In this document: in pieces, positions 52,941 to 64,000 of the stretch
How the letters are laid out: each line of letters begins with the position of its first letter
Position numbering within the stretch: position 1 is the first letter of the stretch
From: Hirudo medicinalis
Lineage: Eukaryota; Annelida; Clitellata; Hirudinida; Hirudinidae
Assembly (NCBI GenBank): GCA_011800805.1
Contig: MPNW01000079.1
Coordinates: 208,313-272,312 of the forward strand
Direction: 5' to 3'
DNA length: 64,000 nucleotides
The notes under the pieces: model-generated
The model's database searches: none
What the model was told of the DNA's origin: nothing
The model's input: only the letters and a program-made list of their open reading frames with translations
Position numbers and translations under genes: made by a program

Positions 52941-53570
52941 ACACGTAGACAATGTACGTAAGACTAATACAGGCTGATGTTCCTTTCTTGTTTGATTATT
53001 TCGGGCACTATTAGAGATTTAGACTCAAAGCCTGAGATATTTCTTTAATTAAATATTTACGTCATCCCCTAGAGGGAGAAACTTTGTGTTTTATGTGATC
53101 TTTTAAAATACTTATTTAAGCTCATATCAAACATGATTCGTGAAATGTCAAAAATGATATTTTAACGTATGTGTTAATGGTTAATGATTCAAATTTTATT
53201 TGCTTAAAAATACCATAGCGATCTATATCTAACTAGCCGCCCAAACACAAACAAGAATCGTTAAAAATTAGAATTGCCCGTGGTAATTTTGTAGTTGAAC
53301 GTTAACATATATTGTGAATATTAAAAAAAAAACAAAACGGGAATTTAAAATAATACAAAATTAAAAAGCGATACGTACCGTGATTTTTGAAGTAAATATT
53401 TTGAACATATTTTTTTAATAAAACCGTTATTACAATTATTTATTATGTATAAACATTGTTTTTTTTAATAAAATGTATAATTAGTTTTAATCATCCAAAT
53501 TTTAATTTCTTACCATTGTACTTCCTTTTTTCTCTAAACTGTTTTGGCCTTTTCATTTCCGGTCGCAGTG

Positions 53571-54534
53571 ATGTCGCCAGCTAAGAAAAAGGGAGGCGAG
53601 CCGAGTTAGGATTTTTTTAATGTTTGGTTTATGTTATTCAGATTTGCGGTATAAGCGCTATGAAATTTTTCTACATACATTTGGTTGAGTGATTTCCGTG
53701 GAATGATGATACCCAACAATCCATTCTATGAGATATTAGGATAACATTTTATCGTACGGTGGATCCAAGGTTCTCTTGCGAAACACTGATGCGGTTAATG
53801 TGATCCTAATTTTATGCTATGACAACCTCGTGTCTGATCACGGAATTATATTTTTAAGTAATTTCACGTGGGCGCATGGTCAATCTTGTAATAAGATCTG
53901 TGTTTTCAGAGGAGGCTAAAACTAAGCCTGAGGCTGTTAAGCCCAAGGAGGCACCAAAGGCCAAGGATGCTAAGCCAAAGGAGGTTGTTAAAAAAGGAGT
54001 GAAGGCTGTCATCCCCAAGCCAGTCAAAGATAAGGCCCTTAAGGCTAAGAAGGCAACTTTGAAGGGTGTGCATGAGAAGAGGTCTCGCAAAACAAGAACC
54101 AGTGTGCATTTCAAGAGACCCAAGACTCTGTCTTTGCCAAGGACTCCCAAATACCCACAAAAGAGTCATGCTTCCAAGCCAAGGTACTATTTACATAATA
54201 AATTTGAATAGCTTTTAACATTGAAAATCTTTAAATTTAAAAAGTTATTTACATAACTTCACATTCCAGGTATGATCAATTCAAGATCATCAAGTACCCT
54301 CTCACTACTGAGTCAGCCATGAAAAAGATTGAGGATAACAATACATTGGTGTTTATTGTCGATCCTAATGCTACCAAGCATCAAATCAAGTGGGCTGTCA
54401 AGAAGATGTATGAGATCACTGCTGCTAGGATCAACACCATGAGGGTCATTTCCACCAACAACAAGAAGGCCTACGTCAGACTCGCACCTGATTTTGATGC
54501 TCTTGATGTTGCCAACAAGATTGGAATCATATAA
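53571..54534 (+). CDS. RPL23A: 60S ribosomal protein L23a (uL23), complete, 3 exons, 190 aa
   Basis: Large-subunit ribosomal protein at the nascent-chain exit tunnel. Exons 53571-53604, 53910-54183, 54270-54534, phases closing. The N-terminal extension is a Lys/Ala/Pro-rich run (repeated [15 protein letters not shown]) longer than in vertebrates (156 aa), as in other invertebrates. The globular part has [45 protein letters not shown] and the ending [13 protein letters not shown] pyrimidine run (CTTCCTTTTTTCTC, 53521-53534) upstream resembles the polypyrimidine initiator of ribosomal-protein genes. A poly(A) signal follows at 54573. Confidence 0.98.
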
Positions 54535-54572
54535 ACGTCATTGTGGATTGCACAGCTCATAACATTGTCCTC

Positions 54573-54578
54573 AATAAA
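54573..54578 (+). terminator. Poly(A) signal of uL23
   Basis: AATAAA 39 bp after the stop codon, within the expected short 3' UTR of a ribosomal-protein gene. Confidence 0.7.
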
Positions 54579-54703
54579 AAGATGTGTGTTAAAATATTTG
54601 TTGTGATTTTACTTATGTTTGAGGTGTTAGGATGATCTGTGCATGAAGAAAAGTTGAGACTAAGTCAATATGCTAAGAGGCATCATGACAACTAAAAACT
54701 TTT

Positions 54704-54827
54704 AGGAGGTTGTTAAAAAGCACTGCAAAAGGTTGTCACCCCAAGCCAGTCAAAGCCTAAGGCTAAGAATGCAACTTTGAAGGGTGTGCACGAGAAGAGG
54801 ACTCGCAAAAACAGAACCAGCGTGCAT
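54704..54827 (+). pseudogene. Broken partial copy of uL23 exon 2
   Basis: The stretch repeats exon 2 (about 53980-54105) from AGGAGGTTGTTAAAAA to AACCAG.GTGCAT, including CCCCAAGCCAGTCAAAG and GCAACTTTGAAGGGTGTGCA, with small deletions that shift the frame (for example around AGCACTGCAAAAGG). Homology stops abruptly on both sides and no intron junction is included, so it is a local segmental duplication rather than a processed pseudogene. Confidence 0.9.
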
Positions 54828-54944
54828 CTTATTCTTAGTTGTGACATTGCAGTTTTTGGTATCTTTTTAGGATTTATGATCATATATATTTTCACTCATG
54901 CTGAACTTTTTTAAATAAAAAAATATGGCAATTTGTGCAGAATG

Positions 54945-54950
54945 TTTATT
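54945..54950 (-). terminator. Poly(A) signal of NUP88
   Basis: AATAAA on the minus strand, 23 bp beyond the NUP88 stop codon. Confidence 0.5.
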
Positions 54951-54972
54951 TAGTTTACAAATTAAGTCAGTT

Positions 54973-57900
54973 TCACACTTCCAAGATACTCTGGATGACT
55001 TTAAGATCATTTTTCAGCTGGCTTATTTCATCACCTCTGTTGATATCGAAAATAAGAAATAAGAAAAGTGATCATCAGATAATCATCCCTACAATAAATA
55101 TCTAACTCTTTCTTTAGCAATGTATGTATTGAATTAGCCTTTTCTTCTGTGATGATGCTGCATGAAGATTTGGATGACAAAGCCGACTTGGACTTTTCTT
55201 TATGATAGTGCTCACATTTCCTCGATAGCTTAAAATTCCCATTTTTTCACTCACATTTTTGCATCATTATTGAGTCATTGGTTTTCTATGCAAACTAACC
55301 TGGTTTATTGACTTTTCATAACTTTCTATAGTTGTATGAAAAACCTTCAAGGTCTTTTTCATCTTGTCCTCTGATTCAGACAACATTGGAATGGACACTT
55401 CGATCTTGTGTCCGATATTCTTCAGCCTGAGTTGCAATGTGTCGATGCTCATTGATGACTAGAAATGCGTGATGAATCGCACCTACCTATCACTCAGTCT
55501 CTCCTGATTGCTTAGAATTGTCTCCAGTTTACTTGTCATGTTGCTCTGCTTCTCTCTGGCATCACTATAGTCCTTCTGCAGCTGTTTAACCTCAGCTTCC
55601 TGACGTGCCTTCATTGTCTTGAGGCGGAATGTACTGAAATAAATCAAACAAATCTCATGCTCTCGGGTCACGAGAAAGGAAGGTGATTTCAAATAAGTGA
55701 CTCACTTCTTCTCGAGCTCGACCTGAACCTGTTCATATTTTTGGATGTATTCTTCCCTGAAGACCTGGGTGGCTCGACAGAGGAGTTTGAAGCTGTCCTG
55801 ACTAGAGGTCAGCTGAGACCCTCTTAAGAAATTGAATGAAACAATGAGGATGTAAGAGATAAGTGAGGATAATGTTTTAAAAATTTACACTTGTTTTGGG
55901 AAAGTTAATTCCTAAATAAACCGAATTCAACATATATTAGAAGTATTATTAGTACTATTCCACATTACAAAATTGCAGTATTTGAAACATGCTTTATGAG
56001 TGGGTTCATTGACTTCTTTTGAAGAATCTTTTTGATTTTATCACTGAAATCACCTCTTTGTTGCAACGGTTTCAAATCAGTGGGGTGTTCTGATGACAAA
56101 GGATGCTTTGAAATCTTGTAACTTTGGCTGGATGGAATAAAATAATGTTTATAAATGAATTGTTTATCTTTTTTTTGCAGAGGACATTTCTTACAGAAGA
56201 GGAAATATGCTTATTTGAAGATTGGATGTCATACACACAATTTTCGAGCCAAGAAGAACATCCACAATTTGAAGAAATCCAATTATTGGTGAGATGGAGC
56301 TGATAAAAAATATGATGTAATGTTAAGTTATGCGATAAATTAGTTGTCGTAAAGAATCAAAACAAATGATATAGAACAAAGAAAATAGAAAAAATGATGA
56401 TGACTATCACCTCAAAGGAAGGGGTTTAGTACATAAAAGATGCTCAACAATACAATGTTCATCCTGATCAAGGTAGTCCAATTTAATATTTTCATCTAAG
56501 AAGAAGAAGAAAATATTATTATAATAATATTAATTATTCCTAGGTTATGAATAAATGGATTTGAAATTGATTGGCACTTTCATTCAAAGAATAGACATTC
56601 ACCTCCAAAGTACTTCTCTAAATTGAAGAGCCAGGATATATGCACAGAGTGAAGACCTGATATATGGCAGCAGTGATATCTATGCCTCATCACAGGATCT
56701 ACATAAATGACATTTTGATAAGATTTGATAATTTGCTTCTCAGAGGCTGCTTAAATTGATGGTTATTAGAGACAAAACATTTTCCAAAAAAACCTTTGTA
56801 AAGTTGTAAGGAGCAACTAAATGAATCCATTTCTTCCCCTGAGCATCCAAAACTAGTGTCCAAGTCAGGGGTTTTCAGTGACAGTTCCAACTGAACAGTT
56901 TCAAAGACATAGAGGGATTGCTCTTTTATGTCCAAAATCTCTTCACCATTAACATTTTTCTAAAAAGTACAATTAAGTCTTAACTTTCTAAAGTACAACA
57001 TCTTGTGTTCAAGTGAAAATGTATGCAGGCAGTGCCACATGTGACACCTTGATCACATCACCACATCACTCTAAGGATGCAACATAACAATATGATAAAA
57101 ATTAAATTGAAATACTTCTGGTAAAATAATTACATCAGACACTGATGAACTCTCTGAATTGAGCAGGATGCAATGATGAAGTTTTCCTTCTGAAGTTGCT
57201 ATGACAAGGGTTGGAGGACTGGAGTTGAGGTACAGAATGCTGCAAGCATCACACCCGTAATTGTCTTCTGCAGGAGGATATACACTCAAAGGACCATGAA
57301 GGACATGCTTGAAGGAACTGCAACAAAAGTCTTCCGGTCAGACATCTTAATGAATAAGGAATCATAGGATACATTGTCATTAAAGAAATAATTTATAACA
57401 TATTTTAAAGCACAAATAAAATAATACTTAAAAAACAGCAACCAGATGTCTAAATGAGAATAACTAAAAGCACTTTTGGACCACTTGAAGGTTTAAATGT
57501 TAACCAACAATTTCTCCAGCGTCCTTTACATTCCACAAGCACTAACCTCTTTGCATCATAGAACATGGCACACGAGCACACCTGACCATTTCCAATGAGC
57601 AGGTAAGCAGTCCAATAAAGCATGGGTTGGTCGGATTTCTCGTCATCGGACGAAGGGACGACGCTTTCGTCGCTGAAGTCGAACGACACGAAGGATTCTC
57701 CGAGGACATTTTTAGAAGAAACGAGGGGAATGTTGAGGTCGATCACTTGGAACGGCTCCTGTGGAGTGTCAGCCCTATAGATCCTGGACAACAATTTTCA
57801 ATTCAACAAATTATGCTGTTAGTCTATGTAAGTTAATTAGATAAATGCCTTATGCTATTAAATTAAACATGCAAGTAATGAATTATCCAATTAAGTTGAG

Positions 57901-58663
57901 TGAGATTCGTATGAAATCATTTACTGAACCTGAAGAAATTTTCAGAGGTGAGGAGAACAAGAACATTTGGAGATGAGAACCCTGGATGCCATTTGCAGCA
58001 TAAAATGTTTCTTCCAGACATCACAAAATGCTTCTCATCAACTGTGAGGCAACTGAAATGCAACTTCTCATAATAATCATCACATTGTCAGCTTAATAAT
58101 AGCTGAACAAAATTGAAAAATCTAAATCTAATGTAATTAACATTAATAATGTCACATGTAGTCCAAACAAAAAGATATAAATTAATATTTCGGTATTCAT
58201 GTCAGCATACCAGCATGTCACAGAGTCGGCACCATCTTTAAATAGCCCATGGGCTCCTTTTATCGAGGGAATTGTTAGAATTTGAACTCCATCAGACCCA
58301 TACAATGCCAACTGAGATTCGGTTGGGCTTAGCAATATTTTGCTGATTTCAAATCTTGGAGGATTATTCCAAACCAATTCCTGAAATGGATTTTAATTTG
58401 TAAATTTATTGCTTGAGTAAATTAACATCACCAGTCAACAATACCTGATAACAATTTGCTGCGGAGATTTCCGAAGCAGCTTTAACATTGACGCAGAACA
58501 AGCTTAAGGTATTCTCATTCCAAAGAAGTACGTCGCCCATTCTGTATACCAACACATTCTTAGTAGCATTGAGATCGCAGGAGTTGATATCTTGTGAGTG
58601 CCGAAGTTTAATTTGTTTAAATGCACTTTCAAGCGCGTTAACCCACTCAGTAGTGCCTCTCAT
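54973..58663 (-). CDS. NUP88: Nuclear pore protein NUP88, complete, 15 exons, 713 aa
   Basis: Cytoplasmic-face nucleoporin working with NUP214 in export. Exons downward: 58663-58445, 58380-58211, 58052-57930, 57783-57547, 57317-57134, 56959-56794, 56698-56603, 56495-56411, 56299-56195, 56127-55969, 55822-55706, 55633-55487, 55447-55300, 55228-55107, 55036-54973; phases close. N-terminal beta-propeller: DVLLWNE, ISKILLSPTESQLALYG, VLVLLTSENF, and the diagnostic YPPAEDNYGCDACSILYL and LVIATSEGKLHHCILL. Then SLYVFETVQLELSL, RYHCCHISGLHSVHISWL, CIVEHLLCTKPLP. The C-terminal third is coiled coil (FREEYIQKYEQVQVELEK, LPMLSESEDKMKK-like segment). Human NUP88 is 741 aa. The acceptor of exon 13 (CAATGAG) is weak but needed by phase. 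Confidence 0.96.
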
Positions 58664-59500
58664 TTTCGAAAGTAACAACCCAATTCAAATGAAAACAACT
58701 ATGTGATCGCACGCAAATTATAAACAAAGAAATTAAATGTGCTTTGAGGGAGCTGCAAATAATAGTAAATTTTCTTGTATTATATATACAAATCAATAAA
58801 TTATTTTGAAAATGCTTTGTTTTAGGCTATTTAAAGAGTGGCTTCATAAAGAAGTTTATGCATTATGAAAACAACAGATTGCCCATTTCAATAATCTGAA
58901 CATTTAATTTAATTTAAAACAAACAAACTACAAAATTTAGAAAACAACGTTTACTTTAAGTAACCATCAAGCAAGCCCTTCCCCTACCAGAAAAATTAGA
59001 CCGAATTTAATAATGTCAACATAAAATAAGACGTGAATGTACTAATGAAAATGAAGTTACAGATTAAGTTTTTGTATGTTCATAATGTTCGTTGTTCATA
59101 ATAAATAGTTGTCGACATGCCAACTAAAGTTTTATAAACAAATTTAAAAAACTGCTTCGAGAATTTGGTCAAAAAGGACAGGTTACACGTTACAAGTTAC
59201 AAGCACCTCAGCGCTGAGAATTTACAAAACGGGTGGGCCAATCAGAGAGTACGTGAATATTAAACTGATTTTTAATAAAAAGTTAATTATAAAATGTATC
59301 CAATTATTAACTAATAATGATTAAGTGAATTAATCACGTGCTATTAATTAATATAATTTATTATAAATAATAGTAATATAATAATAAATTAATATAAATA
59401 TAATAATAATTAAAAACAGGGGAGGAAAGTTCAGAGATTGAATAAGAATATTCATGGCCATGAAGCTTAATGACCAACAACAACGACAACAACGGCATGT
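58664..59500. other. NUP88 upstream region
   Basis: AT-rich DNA without recognised genes; should contain the NUP88 promoter. Confidence 0.5.
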
Positions 59501-59504
59501 GATG

Positions 59505-59552
59505 ATGATAATGATGATAATAATGAAGATGATGATGATGATGATGATGATG

Positions 59553-59592
<40 letters not shown>

Positions 59593-59632
59593 TAATAATA
59601 ATAATAAAATAACAACAATATCAATAATAATA
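59505..59632. repeat. GAT/AAT microsatellite
   Basis: Runs of GAT then AAT trinucleotides with a single N at 59633. Open frames across it encode homopolymers and are not genes. Confidence 0.95.
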
Positions 59633-59764
59633 NTGCCACTAGTAAATGCCATGACAACACGATAATGATTTGCCTGGTAGCTCATGAAGGTTGAAAACAA
59701 AGGATATGCAAGACAAGCATAATAATTGCAATAATAACATTAATCAAAATAATAATAATAGTTA

Positions 59765-59900
59765 ATTTATAATGCGCCATTTGCATAGTGTCAGAGGCGC
59801 CTAAAACTCTAGTGTCATATGGGATATGAACCCACGCCCACATTAGTGAACCAGAAAATGAAATGCGTGTAGTTCAGAAAATGAACTACAACAAATGACA
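59765..59900 (-). mobile_element. Possible SINE related to the 19.5-kb copy
   Basis: Minus strand carries a B-box-like GTGGGTTCATATCCC and then a tail with GGCGCC...GGCGCATTATAAATT, the same hairpin-plus-TATAA layout as the SINE at 19.45-19.59 kb. The A box was not identified. It abuts TAA repeats on its left and the LINE on its right. Confidence 0.4.
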
Positions 59901-59904
59901 AGGA

Positions 59905-62110
59905 AAATGGAAGACAATGAGAAAAAATGCTGAAAGAAAGTGTTGATCAAAAGAAAGAAATCCAGGAAAAATTTCAAGAAAATAAGCAGGAAACAAAGAA
60001 ATGGTTAAACTTGCTTTCAGAAAAAGTTGAAATTCTAGTTACTGATGTGGAGAAAGTACAAAGGAATGTAATTGATGCAAAAGACAAAATTGAAAACAGT
60101 GAAGACAAATTGAAGAGGAGAAACAACATTGTGATTTATAATTTGCCAGAAAATTCAAAAGCAAAAGATAAAGAGATGATTTTGCAATTAATGGAAGAAA
60201 TCACTGGGCAAGATCTGAGTGGGGTCTTGAAAGACCTGCTTAGGATGGGAAGAAAATAAGATGAAATGCAGCATCCAAGACCAATCCTTATCAAACTTGT
60301 AAATTATATTGCAAAGAATTTGATAATGAAAATAATTTTAAATTGAAAAGAACTGTAACATTCAAAAATGTTATGTTAAACTGCGATAAGTCGAAAGAAG
60401 ACAAAGAAGAGTGTAGAAAACTCATCAATGAGAAGAAAAAGGAAATTTCATCGAAAGAAAGAAGATACTGATCAATGGGGAGTTAGAGTTAAAGGACTTT
60501 CCAGGAAAACATTATGTGATAATTTATGGAAGGCAACAGAAATGGCAACAGAAAAGGCAACAGAAGTGGTTGGAAATGGATAGACAGAAAGGCATTTGAT
60601 AGTCTCCCACATACTTGGATAATGGAAGTTTTGGAGATTTATAAAGTATGCCTTACCATCAGAACATTCTTAAAGATTCCATGACGAGATGGAAAACACA
60701 AACATTCCTTAAAAAGACCACATGAAACAAGCTTTAGACATTGCTAAAAATTTTAGTACAGATATACAGATGTCATTTGGATTGGATAAATGTGCCACTG
60801 TTGTAATTAGAAATGGAAAGGTTTTATACAGTACTGCCATTAACATTGACTGCAATATCCACATAAAAAGTATTGATGCAGAAGAGACATACAGATATTT
60901 GGGGATGGAGGAGACTGTGGGAATAAACCAGCAATTGATGAAGGAAAGAATAACGAAATAATATTATCAAAGAGTGAGACAAATTTTGAAAACTCAGTTA
61001 AATGCAAAAAACAAAATATTGGCAATTAATAGTCTATCTATACCAGTTATCTGTTACAGCTTTGGTATTTTCAATAGATTGGATGGAAGAGGAGGACTTG
61101 TCAGTATTGAAAATTCCTTTGAAAAGACAATTTTTGACCTGAATATCTAGAGTCAAAACATGACAAAATGATATAATTGAATTAGCCAACAGAAACAAAG
61201 GAAAATGCTCTGTCACAAAAGAAGCAGATAAAACAAGGGATCTGTATTCAATTACTAGCAACCAGGTGATGGATAAAAAGGATTCAAACAATTAATTGAG
61301 GCAAAGCATAAAGAAAATTACAAAAACAAGTCACTTCATGGTCATTTAATGGTGGAGACAAAGTAGGAGTGGATTTGACAGGAACTTGGACATGGCTACA
61401 AAGTTCTGGACTAAAAATCGAAACTGAAAGTTTAACTGTAGCTGCACAAGAACAAGCTTTAAATACGAAATAATAAAAAGAAGATATTAAAGCAACACAT
61501 GGATGGTACTTGCAGACTTTGCCATATTAAAGTATTAGCCATATAATATATGGGTGCTCCATATTAGCACCTACAGAATACACCAAGAGACACCACCAGG
61601 TTGCAAATTACACACATTGGAAAATTTGCAAACATTTTCGAATGGACACCATGACAAAGTATTACGAACACCAGCCTCAGAATGTCAAAAATCTGGGAAA
61701 GACAACAATATTTTGGGATAAAATTTACTGATAGAACAATAATGACAACAGACCAGACATTTATGATAAAAAAGAACATTTGTACTTAATCATAGATATA
61801 GCAGTCCCAGATGACTTAAATATAATTCAAAAAGAGGCAGAGAATGTGAATAAGTACAGGGATTTGCAAATGGAGGTGCAAAGAATGTGGAGTGCCAAGA
61901 CATACATTATACCTATAGTGATTGGTGCTCTGAGGACAATGAGCAAAAACCTCACAAGAAACTTAGAAGAAATATCAGGCAATCCATCAGCACATCAGTG
62001 TCAGAAGGTGGCCTTAAGGAACTGCCGCAATCTTGAGGAAAATACTAGGTTGTTTCACTTTGGACCCTGGCAGGGACCTGGATTCAACCATCGCCAGTTC
62101 TAGAAATTGT
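59905..62110 (+). mobile_element. Decayed R4/Dong-like non-LTR retrotransposon
   Basis: Ordered protein blocks in shifting frames: a coiled-coil segment with KLKRRNNIVIYNLPEN (about 59927-60259), RT block DRKAFDSLPHTWIMEVLEIYK (about 60580-60650), FSTDIQMSFGLDKCATVV and EETYRYLGMEE (60722-60961), VICYSFGIFN, a Cys/His-region remnant with GCSILAPTEYTKRHHQVA (about 61550), and a C-terminal NRPDIYDK...IIDIAVPDD...KYRDLQMEV (61740-61870) and VIGALRTMSKN. The RPD...DIAVP...K..KY.dL block resembles the restriction-like endonuclease of R2/R4-type LINEs. Many stops and frameshifts, with part of the RT lost. It is bounded by TAA-rich repeats on both sides. Confidence 0.85.
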
Positions 62111-62127
62111 GACTCTGACCGCGAACT

Positions 62128-62279
62128 CTAATAATAATAATGATGATGATGATGGTGGTGATGATGATGATGGTGATGATGATGGTGATGGTGATAGTGA
62201 TGATGAAAACGACGACGACGATGATGACATCGACGACGAAATGGACAACAACGACGATGACGACAACAACAACAACAAC

Positions 62280-62342
<63 letters not shown>
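62128..62342. repeat. Compound trinucleotide microsatellite
   Basis: AAT, GAT, GGT, GAC, AAC and again a long AAT run follow one another immediately after the LINE 3' end. Frames through it encode poly-Asp/Asn or poly-Leu/Ser and are not genes. Confidence 0.95.
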
Positions 62343-62916
62343 TTCAAGGAAGAGAAATAAAGATAGTCAGTTTGAATTTGACAAATGTGATGATGAGCAA
62401 TTATTTTTGTTTAAAATTGCATTTTGAAAAACTCTCCGCAGAGTAATCTTTCAAGAAGTCATTGGGTGCAAACCCCAGTGAAGGTTATGACAATGATGCT
62501 GTTCTTCCGTTGGCCAACTGCATGTTGCCGTTTTAAGTTCTGAAATATCGACACACGTCAGTAAAATTTTCATAAGTTTTTTCAACAAAAGTTTGTTTTT
62601 CAGTAAAAGTCTTTTGAGCTGAAAGACTCCTACCGCTATGTATAAATTATTATTACATATCATTCGTACTTATTATTTTACAAATATTTTCAAAATGCTG
62701 TTGGAAATGGAACTCCTGAATTAAAATGCAACACCTTCAATTAAACACGGTTTTTCGCTAAAATTAGAAGTCTTCATCTTAGAATTGTTCAAAATATAGT
62801 ATTTAATTTTATTATTAGCTAATAAAATGACTATTAAATTTCAAAAGGTTTGAGTTGAATGACCTCATGATAGCTTCACCAGGTGCTTATCAAGACAACA
62901 GTGAGCATCGTCGCTT
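62343..62916. other. Intergenic, nothing recognised
   Basis: AT-rich sequence without coding or repeat structure that I can support. Confidence 0.4.
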
Positions 62917-63418
62917 TCATCACCATCATCATCATCATCATCATCATCATTATCATCACCATCATCGTCGTCGTCGTCGTCGTTGTCATCATCAACATCA
63001 CTTCCAACACTTCCATTTCACCTGTATTTAATTGTTTCAACGGATCGATGACTGATCAAAACAAGGAACCAGCCACGTGTCAATGTNNNNNNNNNNNNNN
63101 NNNNNNNNNNNNNNNNNNNNNNNNNNNNNNNNNNNNNNNNNNNNNNNNNNNNNNNNNNNNNNNNNNNNNNNNNNNNNNNNNNNNNNNNNNNNNNNNNNNN
63201 NNNNNNNNNNNNNNNNNNNNNNNNNNNNNNNNNNNNNNNNNNNNNNNNNNNNNNNNNNNNNNNNNNNNNNNNNNNNNNNNNNNNNNNNNNNCATCATCGT
63301 CGTCGTCGTCGTCGTTGTCATCATCAACATCACTTCCAACACTTCCATTTCACCTGTATTTAATTGTTTCAACGGATCGATGACTGATCAAAACAAGGAA
63401 CCAGCCACGTGTCAATGT
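62917..63418. repeat. CAT/CGT microsatellite and 127-bp duplicated block around an assembly gap
   Basis: A CAT then CGT repeat leads into unique sequence. The block 62960-63086 recurs identically at 63292-63418, separated by 205 N (63087-63291). Either a tandem duplication interrupted by a gap, or an assembly artefact placing the same reads on both sides. Confidence 0.9.
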
Positions 63419-64000
63419 TCGGTTGAATCTTTCCATTGACTCCATGTCCGTCACGCATGGCTTGAAACAAATATTTGTTCAGAAGGAAATTTACCAGCAA
63501 TCGATTCATCACAACTGTCGTGAAAAATGGCTTTTAGCACCCTTAAAATATACATTAGCTCATCAGTTTGAACGTAATCAAACAAGAGCTGTTTAGTTTG
63601 TCATATTGATTTATATTGCACCGATAATAAACTGGAAAGTTCATAATATGCAAGTAGTTATAAAATGTCAGATATCATGACCATAAAGGAGTTTATGACC
63701 ATAGCATGTTAAATTGTATTGATAATGATTCTGCAAAAGCCTCTCCTTCAACTCCTCATTCTACGTCAACCTTTCGAAGAATGAAGCAGTCCAATCGCTT
63801 TGAATTCCCGAAATAAAACATTTCATTTTATGAAAAAAAAAACAACAGAAAATTAACGAAATGATTAAATGATAATATCAACCATAAAATGTATTTACGT
63901 GTAATCCACCAAGTAATTATATTATAATTAATTAATAATTTTACTCTAGACAACCACTTTAACTGCGTGTCTCCACCAAGGCTAGTGTACAATAACACGA
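63419..64000. other. Right edge, nothing recognised
   Basis: AT-rich sequence; no coding exon, RNA gene or transposon was identified. Confidence 0.4.

Larger units (their letters stand above)
51170..53570. other. Head-to-head intergenic region between PHKG and uL23
   Basis: Mostly AT-rich. Holds a MITE copy (52.1-52.4 kb), a transposon terminus near 52.84-52.94 kb and an open minus-strand frame at 51829-52104 without recognised similarity. Two telomere-like CCCTAA units at about 51538 are too few to matter. Confidence 0.5.

Noticed and set aside
62084..62427. Long open frames of Leu/Ser, Asp/Asn or Met/Ile
   Set aside because: Translations of the trinucleotide microsatellite.

Overview
The window is AT-rich genomic DNA from a metazoan. 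Seven to eight protein-coding genes are split by many short GT-AG introns (some only 60-70 nt), with long AT-rich spacers, TAA/GAT microsatellites and many decayed transposons. The gene families (retinoblastoma, BUB1, DUSP-type USP, NKCC cotransporter, NUP88) are animal ones. The compact introns and the mobile elements (R4/Dong-like LINE, hAT-type MITEs, tRNA-derived SINEs) point to an invertebrate. I cannot fix the phylum from sequence alone.

Layout: 0.2-8.6 kb, minus strand, a retinoblastoma (RB1) orthologue whose largest intron (4.2-6.9 kb) is packed with transposon relics. 9.87-14.14 kb, plus, glycogen synthase, complete in 15 exons. 17.4-23.0 kb, plus, a BUB1/BUBR1 checkpoint kinase, 20 exons. 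25.0-29.96 kb, plus, a USP4/USP11/USP15-type deubiquitinase, 21 exons. 31.7-33.0 kb, minus, a member of an uncharacterised family that may be transposase-derived, abutting a LINE fragment. 34-34.8 kb, minus, unidentified exons. 36.5-43.0 kb, plus, an SLC12 Na-K-Cl type cotransporter, 23 exons. 43.8-46.7 kb, plus, mitochondrial proline dehydrogenase, 12 exons. 47.3-51.2 kb, minus, phosphorylase kinase catalytic (gamma) subunit, 11 exons. 53.6-54.5 kb, plus, ribosomal protein uL23 (RPL23A) followed by a broken partial copy of its own exon 2. 55.0-58.7 kb, minus, NUP88, 15 exons. 59.8-64 kb, mobile elements and microsatellites: an R4/Dong-like LINE between TAA repeats, a SINE, and a 127-bp duplicated block flanking an assembly gap.

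Exon boundaries were derived by hand by requiring GT/AG sites, matching reading phase and continuity with family alignments recalled from memory. For glycogen synthase, BUB1, the USP, SLC12, PRODH, PHKG, uL23 and NUP88 every exon phase closes and the protein lengths are those expected (699, 1072, 915, 1048, 605, 397, 190 and 713 aa). RB1 is missing at least one linking exon and its extreme C-terminus is uncertain.

The genes do not form an operon-like unit. RB1 and BUB1 are both cell-cycle regulators. Glycogen synthase and the kinase subunit that activates glycogen breakdown lie about 33 kb apart. RB1/GYS and PHKG/uL23 are head-to-head pairs; PRODH/PHKG and uL23/NUP88 are tail-to-tail. The least explained items are the uncharacterised minus-strand gene at 31.7-33.0 kb and the unidentified exons just upstream of it.
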